This document shows, piece by piece, positions 14,808 through 22,923 of a stretch of DNA of 56,601 bases (position 1 is its first letter; every line of letters starts with the position of its first letter). A model generated the notes under the pieces. It was not told the DNA's origin. It did not search any database and worked only from the letters and a program-made list of their open reading frames with translations. The translations under genes were made by a program, and so were the position numbers. This DNA is from Bacteroidales bacterium (GTDB lineage Bacteria; Bacteroidota; Bacteroidia; Bacteroidales; TTA-H9), in assembly GCA_028689615.1 (NCBI GenBank), contig JAQVCV010000026.1:1-56601 (forward strand). The letters run 5' to 3'.

Positions 14808-16181
14808 ATGGAATTTATTAAAACCTATATCGAACAGAACAAAGAGCGTTTCCTCGACGAGCTGTTCGCGCTTCTCCGGATCCCCTCCATCAGTTCACTG
14901 GCCGAACACAAACCCGATATGCAACGTGCTGCCGAATACTGGAAACAGAGTTTGCTGGATGCCGGCGCCGATAAAGCCGAAATTTACCAAACTCCCGGCA
15001 ATCCCGTGGTGTTTGGTCAGAAGATTGTGAATCAGGCCTGGCCCACGGTGCTGGTTTATGCCCACATGGACGTGATGCCCGTTGATCCTGTCAACCTGTG
15101 GAACTCGCCCCCTTTCGAGCCCGAAATCCGCGATGGAAAAATCTGGGGACGTGGCGCCGACGACGACAAAGGGCAGGGATTCATGCACGCCAAAGCCTTC
15201 GAGATGCTGGTACGAACCGGAAAACTCCCCTGCAACGTGAAGTTCATGATCGAGGGTGAGGAAGAAATTGGATCGCCCAACATGGGAGCCTGGTGCGAAG
15301 CCCACAAAGAGATGCTCGAAGCCGACGTGATCCTGGTATCCGATACCAGCATGATTGCCCCCGACATCCCCAGCATCACCCAGGGTTTGCGCGGCCTGGC
15401 TTATCTGGAGGTGGAAGTTACCGGACCCAACCGCGATCTTCACTCCGGCATCTTCGGCGGTGCCGTGGCCAATCCCGCCAACATCCTCGCCAAAATGATA
15501 GCCTCGCTTCACGACGAAAAAAACCGGGTAACCATCCCCGGATTCTACGACGACGTGATGGAAGTGAGCCACACCGAGCGACAAGCCATGGCACAAGCCC
15601 CCTTCAACCTCGAGCAGTACAAAAAAGCCCTCGACCTGAAGGAGGTTTGGGGTGAAGAGGGATTCACCACCACCGAACGCACCGGAATCCGCCCAACCCT
15701 CGATGTGTGTGGTATTTGGAGCGGCTACACCGGCGAAGGAGCCAAAACTGTGCTCCCCTCGAAAGCTTTCGCCAAGGTTTCGATGCGCCTGGTTCCCAAT
15801 CAGGATTACAAAAAAATCAGCAGGCAATTCATCGAACACTTCGAGAAGATGGCCCCCCCCTTCGTGAAAGTGAAAGTGACCGACCTGCATGGCGGACAAG
15901 GCTACGTGGCTCCGCTCGAAATGCCCGCCTGGCGTGCCGCCGATAAGGCTTACCTGGATACCTTCGGCAAAAAGCCCATCCCAACCCGCAGCGGTGGAAG
16001 CATCCCAATCATCAGCACCTTTGAACAAGTGCTGGGGATCAAATCGCTCCTGATGGGCTTTGGCCTCGAATCGGATGCCATCCATTCGCCCAACGAAAAT
16101 TACCCGTTGCACAACTTCTACAAAGGGATTGAAACCATCGCGGCATTCTACATCCACTTTGCCGAAGAAATGAAAAAATAA
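14808..16181 (+). CDS. M20-family dipeptidase
   Basis: The 457-residue zinc peptidase shows VYAHMDVMP (first metal His and Asp), GRGADDDKGQ (bridging Asp), IEGEEEIGSPN (catalytic Glu and metal Glu) and a late GGSIPI plus HSPNENYPL (final metal His). A dimerisation insert lies around residues 200-320. This set is that of cytosolic M20 dipeptidases of the carnosinase/Dug1 type rather than ArgE or DapE. It probably recycles short peptides to amino acids. A gene for an unknown protein follows after 11 nt, probably in the same transcript. Confidence 0.88.
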   Translation: MEFIKTYIEQNKERFLDELFALLRIPSISSLAEHKPDMQRAAEYWKQSLLDAGADKAEIYQTPGNPVVFGQKIVNQAWPTVLVYAHMDVMPVDPVNLWNSPPFEPEIRDGKIWGRGADDDKGQGFMHAKAFEMLVRTGKLPCNVKFMIEGEEEIGSPNMGAWCEAHKEMLEADVILVSDTSMIAPDIPSITQGLRGLAYLEVEVTGPNRDLHSGIFGGAVANPANILAKMIASLHDEKNRVTIPGFYDDVMEVSHTERQAMAQAPFNLEQYKKALDLKEVWGEEGFTTTERTGIRPTLDVCGIWSGYTGEGAKTVLPSKAFAKVSMRLVPNQDYKKISRQFIEHFEKMAPPFVKVKVTDLHGGQGYVAPLEMPAWRAADKAYLDTFGKKPIPTRSGGSIPIISTFEQVLGIKSLLMGFGLESDAIHSPNENYPLHNFYKGIETIAAFYIHFAEEMKK

Positions 16182-16192
16182 ACCGCAAACCC

Positions 16193-16675
16193 ATGATGGA
16201 CAGCGAACAACAGGATTTTGAACGCAACCTGGCCCTCCTCATCAGGTTGTTCAAAAAGATCCGCGACAAAGGCGAGGTGCCGGGCTTCGGAGTTGCAGGA
16301 ATGGACGACAACATGCGTCAAAGCATGGACATCATGATTCGCAACTTCGAGATGCTGAAAAACGATGCCTCGACACGTGAGGCCATGTCGCAGGCAGGTC
16401 TTCATATGGCTCCCATGATCAAACAGTTGATCATGAGCCTTCGCGAGCAACTGGGCGACGATGCCAACGACCTTTTTGACGACCAACCTGGTGAAGTGAA
16501 GAAAATTGAGCCTGTGGTAACCGCTGAGTCGCGGGTAGAAGTGGGGGTGTTCACCCGGCGCCTGGTTCAGATTGACCAAATGCTGGCCAAAGGAAATCTG
16601 CCCGAAGACGACGTGGATGCCCTGCTCGACGAACGGCTCAGAATTATCGGGAAATTAAACGCGAATAACGATTAA
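16193..16675 (+). CDS. Unrecognised 160-residue protein
   Basis: The sequence is acidic, helical in appearance and without signal peptide or membrane segment. Met-rich stretches (DDNMRQSMDIMIRNFEML and LHMAPMIKQLIM) suggest packed amphipathic helices. The C-terminal part (about 125-160) is a further charged helix with LDERLRII. I do not recognise a family. It begins 11 nt after the M20 peptidase stop and is followed by a strong terminator, so it is the last gene of that transcript. A second ATG lies one codon later at 16196. Confidence 0.7.
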   Translation: MMDSEQQDFERNLALLIRLFKKIRDKGEVPGFGVAGMDDNMRQSMDIMIRNFEMLKNDASTREAMSQAGLHMAPMIKQLIMSLREQLGDDANDLFDDQPGEVKKIEPVVTAESRVEVGVFTRRLVQIDQMLAKGNLPEDDVDALLDERLRIIGKLNANND

Positions 16676-16700
16676 ACCATCTTAAAACCTGGTTTTTTTA

Positions 16701-16740
16701 AGGGCTGTGTTTCACGAAACCAGCCCTTTTTTATTTTTTT
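16701..16740 (+). terminator. Intrinsic terminator
   Basis: AGGGCTG then GTTTC, an AC loop, GAAAC and CAGCCCT form a 12-bp stem with one bulged T, followed by TTTTTATTTTTTT. Confidence 0.95.
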
Positions 16741-16765
16741 ACTTGGTTGGCCATGCAAAACCTTC

Positions 16766-16773
16766 TATATTTG
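16766..16773 (+). promoter_or_regulatory. Promoter -7 box (TATATTTG)
   Basis: It matches TAnnTTTG, 23 nt before the ATG at 16796. TTGG elements near 16743-16750 lie at about the right distance for the -33 region. Confidence 0.65.
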
Positions 16774-16795
16774 CTAATCATACCTTGTGAAGCAT

Positions 16796-17227
16796 ATGGA
16801 AAAAACCTACCAACTTGAGCTCACCCGCGAACAATGGGAAAAACTTGTTGCAGCCACCTACCTCAGCGGCTGGATGACCACAGCCCACCTCGAAGAAGAT
16901 CAAACAGGGCCGTTTGACGATCTGGAGCAAGTGATCCTGAATCAGACTGCTCATTACCAGATGGATCATCTGTGTATAAAAAACCCCGGCTCAGAGGTAT
17001 TCGACTACACGGCAGAGGCTGCTGAAAAGTTCGACGAGATGGTGGATGAATACGACGACCTCACCTTTTGGGAGGAACTCTCAACACGGCTGGCCGAACG
17101 CGATGTTGCAGGGTTGAAAATGAGCGATGAAGAGAAAGCCGACAAGGTGATGCAACTTGCCGACCGTTACGATACGGAGTTTGAAAAAAACGGCTTAAAA
17201 AACCTGATGGTTAAAAGAAAATTCTGA
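16796..17227 (+). CDS. Unrecognised acidic 143-residue protein
   Basis: It is a soluble, strongly acidic protein, with about a quarter Asp and Glu. It starts METKYQLELT-like (as MEKTYQLELT) and has a middle FDYTAEAAEKFDEMVDEYDD block and a basic tail, MVKRKF. There are no Cys pairs, no signal peptide and no known motif. An own promoter lies just upstream and the gene is separated from its predecessor by a terminator. ATG 16796 is chosen over a GTG three codons upstream. The function is unknown to me. Confidence 0.7.
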   Translation: MEKTYQLELTREQWEKLVAATYLSGWMTTAHLEEDQTGPFDDLEQVILNQTAHYQMDHLCIKNPGSEVFDYTAEAAEKFDEMVDEYDDLTFWEELSTRLAERDVAGLKMSDEEKADKVMQLADRYDTEFEKNGLKNLMVKRKF

Positions 17228-17266
17228 CAACCACACCGCATCTGATAAAACCAAAGTTTAACCGGG

Positions 17267-20200
17267 ATGTCGAAGCCTGTAATCAACCACGAGAACTTTT
17301 ATAGGGCCATTTTCCAGCAAGCCTCCGAAGGGATTTTGCTCGACGACGGGCAGGGGAATTATATCGAGGCCAATCCCGAGGCTTGTTCCATGCTGGGCTA
17401 TACCCGTGATGAGTTGCTTAACCTTAAGGTTTTCGACATTGTAACTGAAGAGTCGCAGCAGGAAGCCCCGTTGCACTGGGACCAACTCAGACGACGTCAA
17501 ACCATAAGGCTAACCCGAACCTTCAGGCGAAAAGACGGCCAGACAATTGTTTGCGACATGAGCGCCCGCGGCCTGAACGACGGCACCATAGTGGTAATTC
17601 TTCGCGATGTAACCCAATCGTTTCAAACCGAGAAGGAGCTGGAACTCTATACGGCTAATCTCACCCCACCGGCCGGGAAAAAAGTTTTTTCACGCGACAG
17701 TGCGACCAGTTTGTCGTTTCATGATGTGTTTGATGTGGCTGAAATTCAGAAAATACAAGATGCCTTTGCCGATGCAGTTGGAGTGGCTTCGCTTATTACC
17801 GCTCCCGATGGCAGCCCCCTCACACAGCCCAGTAATTTCTGCCGGTTTTGCCATATGGTGAGGAACACAGGCTCGGGGGCCCTAAGCTGCCAAAACAGCG
17901 ATTTTCATTTGGGGAATCTTTCGAGAGAAAAGGGGTTGGCTTACCAAAAGTGCCTCAGTACAGGCATAACCGATGCCTGTGCCACCATCTATGCCGGCGA
18001 TCGTGTCATAGCGCTTTGGCTTATCGGCCAGGTGTTCATCGGCAGCGAGGATCGTGAAAGCATATTGCTCAAGGCTGTAGATCATGGACTGGAGGCCGGA
18101 GAGGCTGCCGCAGCACTGTCGGAAGTGACGACCATCCCGGCTGAAAGGTTTGAGCGGGCCATTGAGGCCCTCAGGTTGATAGCCAGTCAACTCTCTGTTG
18201 CCGCGCTTCACAATTTGCAGTTGGCCAAGTACCTGGCTGAGCGGAGGGTAACTGCCCGCAAGATGGCTTTATCAATCAGGCTGTTGCACCGTCGTCAAAA
18301 TGCTTTATCGGAAATGCTGGCATACCCGGGCGACAGGGTGTTTGATTTGGGTGAGTTCGTGAAAATCATAACCCGGGCAAGTGCCGAGGCCCTCGAAGTT
18401 GAAAACATATCGGTGTGGTTGGGCAACAACACCGAGGGCCAGCTAACCTGCATCGACAGGTTCCACAGAGGCAAAGATACCCACACCAAGGGCGAAATCC
18501 TGTTCATGAAACAATTTCCCACCTATTTCAACACGTTGACTACACACAGGGTGATTGATGCATCGGATGTGATGACCGATGAAAGGGTGGCCGAATTTGT
18601 CAAGCTGGGTTATGTGAGCAGACTCGGGGTTAGCTCGATGCTTGATGCCACCATTCTGATCAACGGCAGGCTGGCCGGGGTGATTTGCGTTGAACACACC
18701 GGCGACAAAAGAGTCTGGAACTCCGATGAGCAGAACTTCATAGCCGATGTAGCCGACAAGGTAGCTATGGGGCTGCTTACCATGCAACGAACCCAGACCG
18801 AGAACGACCTGCGAGAAAGCGAAATGCGTTTCAGGCAAATGTTTCAAAGCAACAACGTGGTGATGATGCTGATTGATCCTGATTCGGGTTACCTGCTTGA
18901 TGCAAATCCTGCTGCCCTCGATTTTTACGGGTACAGCCGCATTGAGATGCTCAACATGAACATCAGCCAGATCAACACCATGAGCGTGGCCGACATCTAC
19001 ACCGCCATGCAGAAAACACGAAACAGCCGGCAAAACTATTTCATATTCAATCACCGCCTTAAAACGGGTGAGATTAAAACCGTTGAAGTTTACGGATCAA
19101 CCATCACCCTCCAGGGGAAAGACATCATCTACAGTATAGTTCACGACATCACCGACCGGCGCCTGATGGAAATCGAAAACCGCAAGTTGTCGCTGGCTGT
19201 GGAGCAAAGCCCCTTGTCGATCGTGATTACCGATGCTGACGGAAGAATTGAGTATGTGAACCGTCAGTTTGAAGAGATAACCGGCTACACAGCAAGTGAA
19301 GCTCTGGGAAAAAACCCGTCGGTTCTGAAATCGGGACTTACCCCCGACCTGGTGTATGAAGATTTGTGGAGGACAATTAAAATGGGCAGAATCTGGCGTG
19401 GCGAATTCATCAACCGTAAAAAAGACGGCAGTCTCTACACCGAAAGCGTTATAATTGCCCCAATTGCTGCTACCGGCAAGGAAGTTTACCATTTTCTGGC
19501 ACTAAAGGAAGACATAACGGTAAAGAAGCAAATGGAAGACGACCTTAGAAAAGCAAAGGAAAGAGCCGAAGAGAGCGACAGGCTTAAAACGGCTTTTCTA
19601 AACAACATGTCGCACGAGATCAGAACCCCCATGAATGCCATCGCTGGTTTCGCCGATCTCTTGCGCGACGATGACCTCACGCGCGACGAACAACTTAAAT
19701 ACATCGAAATCATCAACAGCAATTCCGATCAGTTGCTGGGTATCGTGAACGATGTGCTGGAAATCAGCAGGCTCGACAGTGGGCGCATTCCCCTACACCT
19801 CTCGCGGTTCTATCTCAACCACCTGATGGAAGACATTTACCAGTCGTTCTTGCCAGAGGTAAGTCGTAGAAAACTGAAATTTACCTATACCTGTGCTTTG
19901 TCCTATGACGATTCGTTTTTTGAAACAGATCGCGAGAAGTTGCGGCAGGTGATCATCGGATTTATAAGCAATGCCTTGAAGTTTACCGACAAGGGCGAGA
20001 TAAGTTTTGGATATAAAACCGTTGCCGATCAGGTGGTTTTCTACGTGCGCGACACAGGGATCGGGATAGCCGAGGCCGATCAGCAGAAGGTTTTCGACAG
20101 GTTTTACCAGGTGGCGCAGCCCGAAGGCAAAAGCAAAGGGGGAACAGGTCTGGGACTCAGCATCGCAGCAGGGATCTCCAAATTGCTGGAAGGGACCCTT

Positions 20201-20665
20201 GACGTTCAGTCGATACCCGGAGAAGGATCAACTTTTTCGCTGGCTGTTAAAAACTCACGGGTACACCAATCCATCAGGGAGGAAAGAAACAACAACCTGG
20301 AGCAACTTCAACAGTTGGTGGTTTTGGTGGCTGAAGACGAAGTTTACAATTTTGAATTTCTTAAAGCCTTGCTCGATAAACATGTAGCTGCCATTCACCA
20401 CGCGTTTAACGGGCAGCAGGCTGTTGAAATGGCCGCGGCTCTGTTGCCCGATATCATCCTGATGGATTTGAAAATGCCTGTGATGGATGGCGTTGAGGCA
20501 ACCAGACTGATAAAAGCTGCCAACCCAGGGCAGGTGGTTATAGCTCAAACAGCTTATTCACAACCCGAAGAATTGAACAAATTGAGTGCAGCAGGTTGTA
20601 GCCTCTGTTTAACCAAACCCATTAAACGCAGCGATTTGCTGGAAGCTATTTTGAAGTTTGCATGA
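17267..20665 (+). CDS. Hybrid sensor histidine kinase, PAS-PocR-GAF-PAS-PAS-HK-receiver
   Basis: The product has 1132 residues and no membrane segment, so it is likely cytosolic. The order is PAS (about 8-128), PocR ligand-binding domain (about 150-315, with CRFCHM and a set of five or more Cys ending in GITDACATIYAG), GAF (about 350-500), PAS (about 515-630) and PAS (about 640-755). These are followed by HisKA with His783 in NMSHEIRTPMN, an ATPase domain with DTGIGIAEAD and GGTGLGLSIA, and a receiver domain with phospho-accepting Asp1067 in LMDLKMPVMDG. PocR domains bind small molecules, for example diols in PocR itself. There is no separate output regulator beside it; the AraC gene downstream is the nearest transcription factor, which is inference only. 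Confidence 0.9.
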   Translation: MSKPVINHENFYRAIFQQASEGILLDDGQGNYIEANPEACSMLGYTRDELLNLKVFDIVTEESQQEAPLHWDQLRRRQTIRLTRTFRRKDGQTIVCDMSARGLNDGTIVVILRDVTQSFQTEKELELYTANLTPPAGKKVFSRDSATSLSFHDVFDVAEIQKIQDAFADAVGVASLITAPDGSPLTQPSNFCRFCHMVRNTGSGALSCQNSDFHLGNLSREKGLAYQKCLSTGITDACATIYAGDRVIALWLIGQVFIGSEDRESILLKAVDHGLEAGEAAAALSEVTTIPAERFERAIEALRLIASQLSVAALHNLQLAKYLAERRVTARKMALSIRLLHRRQNALSEMLAYPGDRVFDLGEFVKIITRASAEALEVENISVWLGNNTEGQLTCIDRFHRGKDTHTKGEILFMKQFPTYFNTLTTHRVIDASDVMTDERVAEFVKLGYVSRLGVSSMLDATILINGRLAGVICVEHTGDKRVWNSDEQNFIADVADKVAMGLLTMQRTQTENDLRESEMRFRQMFQSNNVVMMLIDPDSGYLLDANPAALDFYGYSRIEMLNMNISQINTMSVADIYTAMQKTRNSRQNYFIFNHRLKTGEIKTVEVYGSTITLQGKDIIYSIVHDITDRRLMEIENRKLSLAVEQSPLSIVITDADGRIEYVNRQFEEITGYTASEALGKNPSVLKSGLTPDLVYEDLWRTIKMGRIWRGEFINRKKDGSLYTESVIIAPIAATGKEVYHFLALKEDITVKKQMEDDLRKAKERAEESDRLKTAFLNNMSHEIRTPMNAIAGFADLLRDDDLTRDEQLKYIEIINSNSDQLLGIVNDVLEISRLDSGRIPLHLSRFYLNHLMEDIYQSFLPEVSRRKLKFTYTCALSYDDSFFETDREKLRQVIIGFISNALKFTDKGEISFGYKTVADQVVFYVRDTGIGIAEADQQKVFDRFYQVAQPEGKSKGGTGLGLSIAAGISKLLEGTLDVQSIPGEGSTFSLAVKNSRVHQSIREERNNNLEQLQQLVVLVAEDEVYNFEFLKALLDKHVAAIHHAFNGQQAVEMAAALLPDIILMDLKMPVMDGVEATRLIKAANPGQVVIAQTAYSQPEELNKLSAAGCSLCLTKPIKRSDLLEAILKFA

Positions 20666-20738
20666 CACACCGGGCGGTTTTGCGAAAAACTTCCCGGATA
20701 CCACTTCCCCAGAGCGCATTCAAACCAATCAGAACCCT

Positions 20739-21689
20739 ATGAACGATAGCAACAACGCTTCACGTCGTGAGTACATCGGCAGGATTAACAAAGCCATGGA
20801 TTTTATTGAATCCAACCTGGGGCGAACCCTGCTTCTTGATGAGATTGCCCACGCGGCACATTTTTCCCCGTTTCATTTTCATCGCATCTTTAGTGCTTTG
20901 ACAGGCGAAACGGTTAACCAATACGTGAAGCGGATCAGGATCGAGAAAGCCGCCTCGATGCTCATCAACAACCCTGAATGGCCCGTAACCGAAATAGCCA
21001 TCAAATGCGGCTTTTCGAGCAACCCGGTTTTTTGCCGTGCCTTCAGGGAGTGGTACGGGCAGTCGGCCGGAACGTTCCGAAAGCAGTATGCTTCCAACGG
21101 TTTTACATCGGGTCCGGCATTGAGCAAGAATGGTCAACAGAGTGGCAAAGATGGTCAACCCCACCCTGATCGTCAGTCTTACCTTTGCGCTGTTTCACCT
21201 TTAAATGAATTCCAGATGAATGCAAACATTCAGGTAAAAGAGATGCCGGCTCTCGATCTAGTTTATTGCCGGCACACAGGCCCTTTCGATCAGATTGGGC
21301 TGGCTTATGAAAAACTGATGCGGTGGGCAGGGCCACGCGGACTGATGTCGGGTCCTGATTTAAAAACGGTAACCGTTTACCACGACGATCCGAAAGTGAC
21401 CGCTGTTGAGAAAGTGCGACAAAGTGCTTGCATCACCGTGCGGGGTGATGTGAAAACAAGCGGTGAATTTGGGAAAATGACCGTGGATGCCGGCAAGTAC
21501 GCTGTGGGCAGGTTTGAAATCGGGGTAGAAGGATTCGCTGTGGCCTGGGATCAAATGTGCAACTGGTTTGCCGACAGCGGCTATCAGCCCGGCGAAGGTT
21601 ATTCCTACGAGCTGTATCACAACGACCACCGTGAACATCCTGAGCAAAAGTTCATTCTCGACATCTGTATTCCGGTCATCCCGCTCTAG
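20739..21689 (+). CDS. AraC-family regulator with GyrI-like effector domain
   Basis: The 316-residue product has an N-terminal AraC HTH pair (about 10-108) with LLLDEIAHAAHFSPFHFHRIF and IAIKCGFSSNPVFCRAFREWYG. A linker follows, then a GyrI-like/Rob-type effector domain (about 165-316) with VKEMPALDLVYCRHTGPF. This order, DNA binding first and effector domain last, is that of Rob/SoxS-related multidrug or stress regulators that sense amphipathic compounds. I choose ATG 20739; the frame is open from inside the kinase gene at 20658. No own promoter is evident in the 73-nt gap, so it may be co-transcribed with the hybrid kinase. Confidence 0.88.
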   Translation: MNDSNNASRREYIGRINKAMDFIESNLGRTLLLDEIAHAAHFSPFHFHRIFSALTGETVNQYVKRIRIEKAASMLINNPEWPVTEIAIKCGFSSNPVFCRAFREWYGQSAGTFRKQYASNGFTSGPALSKNGQQSGKDGQPHPDRQSYLCAVSPLNEFQMNANIQVKEMPALDLVYCRHTGPFDQIGLAYEKLMRWAGPRGLMSGPDLKTVTVYHDDPKVTAVEKVRQSACITVRGDVKTSGEFGKMTVDAGKYAVGRFEIGVEGFAVAWDQMCNWFADSGYQPGEGYSYELYHNDHREHPEQKFILDICIPVIPL

Positions 21690-21849
21690 CAAAACCCACT
21701 TTTCCGAATAGGCAAGCTGGTGCTTATGCCAGAGGCAACAGGCTGAATTAAAAAACTTTTCAAAGATTCTTGCATATTCGGAAAATTATGCCGTATTTTG
21801 CACTCCCTTTTCCGACAGATAATTATAGACCTTAAAAATACGTATAGCG

Positions 21850-22089
21850 ATGTCAAGGATTTGTGAAATAACCGGCAAAAGCGTCATCACCGGTAACAGA
21901 GTTTCGCACTCAAACATTAAAACCAAACGCAGGTTTTATCCGAATCTGCAGACCAAGAAATTCTATGTTCCCGAAGAGGATGCATGGATTACCCTGAAAG
22001 TAAGCACCCAGGGGATTCGCAACATCAACAAGAAAGGCATCATGGCCTGTCTGAAAGATGCCGAAAAAATGGGTCTCATCAGGCTGTAA
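21850..22089 (+). CDS. rpmB: 50S ribosomal protein L28
   Basis: The 79-residue protein matches L28 from end to end: MSRICEITGKSVITGNRVSHSN, then TKRRFYPNLQ, and near the end GIRNINKKGI. It is part of the large ribosomal subunit. Only Cys5 and one late Cys are present, so it is not the four-Cys zinc-binding form. In many relatives rpmB is followed by rpmG; here a terminator and an unrelated gene follow instead, so it stands alone. Confidence 0.96.
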   Translation: MSRICEITGKSVITGNRVSHSNIKTKRRFYPNLQTKKFYVPEEDAWITLKVSTQGIRNINKKGIMACLKDAEKMGLIRL

Positions 22090-22120
22090 GCCAACAACGA
22101 ATTACCGATAGTGCAATTTA

Positions 22121-22148
22121 CTGCCGTGCCGTCAGGTACGGCAGTTTT
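22121..22148 (+). terminator. Intrinsic terminator after rpmB
   Basis: CTGCCGT (22121-22127) pairs with ACGGCAG (22138-22144), with an inner CC/GG pair and TTTT after it, about 30 nt past the rpmB stop. Confidence 0.8.
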
Positions 22149-22233
22149 GCTGTTAGGGGGCAGCGGCACAACCCCTCGTGAGGCATAGTACGAATGGATT
22201 TCCTAATTTTACATCCAAAATTGTGAATTACCC

Positions 22234-22875
22234 ATGCTTAGGTCGATACTACTGATGGCCGTTGTACAGGGGCTGCTGTTGGCTTCCGTTTTTGCACAGG
22301 TTGAAGGAAGGCTGGCCCAGATAGCCGGTTATGTTTCGGAAGCCGACAGTGTGAAGCCAATCCCTTTTGCCACCATTCGCATTGCATCAACCCCTTTTGG
22401 ATGCGCTGCCGATATCAACGGCTTTTTCGCTCTGCCTGCCAGACCTGGCGACACCCTTCGGGTGAGCGCAGTGGGCTACAGCGAGCGACGCCTCATTTTG
22501 CCTGATTCAATGCCCGACAACCGTTATCTGGTGTATTTGGAATTGTCGGCCGACACCATTCTCCTTCCCGAAACCACCATCCTCCCCTGGCCTTCGCGTG
22601 AACAGTTTAAACAAGCCTTTGTGGAGGCCGACGTTCCCGACGATGATCTTGAGCGTGCCCGAAAAAACCTCCCTGAAGCCACCCTGAGAGCTGCCGCCCG
22701 CAATGCCGATATGGACGCGTCGATGGCCTACAAGCAAACAGTTGACGACCACATGCGCCGCAGCTATTACGCCGGCCAAACCACCCCGCTCACCATCTTC
22801 GATGTGGGAGCCTGGTACCGGTTTATCAAAGCTGTGAGGCAGGGAAAACTCAAAAATCCTGACAAAACCAAATAA
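22234..22875 (+). CDS. Secreted protein with carboxypeptidase-regulatory-like domain
   Basis: The 213-residue product has a signal peptide (1-22, ending SVFAQ), then a CarboxypepD_reg-like domain (about 28-110) with IAGYVSEADSVKPIPFATI and LRVSAVGYSERRL. The C-terminal half (about 115-213) is a charged helical region, including ILPWPSREQFKQAF and a repeated Ala-Arg segment. Small proteins of this type are common in Bacteroidota and of unknown function. The gene is 48 nt upstream of a TonB receptor that has the same domain at its N-terminus, so the two probably share a transcript and may act together at the outer membrane. Confidence 0.8.
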   Translation: MLRSILLMAVVQGLLLASVFAQVEGRLAQIAGYVSEADSVKPIPFATIRIASTPFGCAADINGFFALPARPGDTLRVSAVGYSERRLILPDSMPDNRYLVYLELSADTILLPETTILPWPSREQFKQAFVEADVPDDDLERARKNLPEATLRAAARNADMDASMAYKQTVDDHMRRSYYAGQTTPLTIFDVGAWYRFIKAVRQGKLKNPDKTK

Positions 22876-22923
22876 ATACACCACAACCAACGTTATTTAC
22901 CCTCCTTATTAAGAACACCCGAC

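Noticed and set aside
14895-16157. 420-codon reverse-strand frame opposite the M20 peptidase
   Set aside because: The forward gene has all catalytic motifs; the reverse product shows only compositional echoes such as Gly/His/Val-rich runs.
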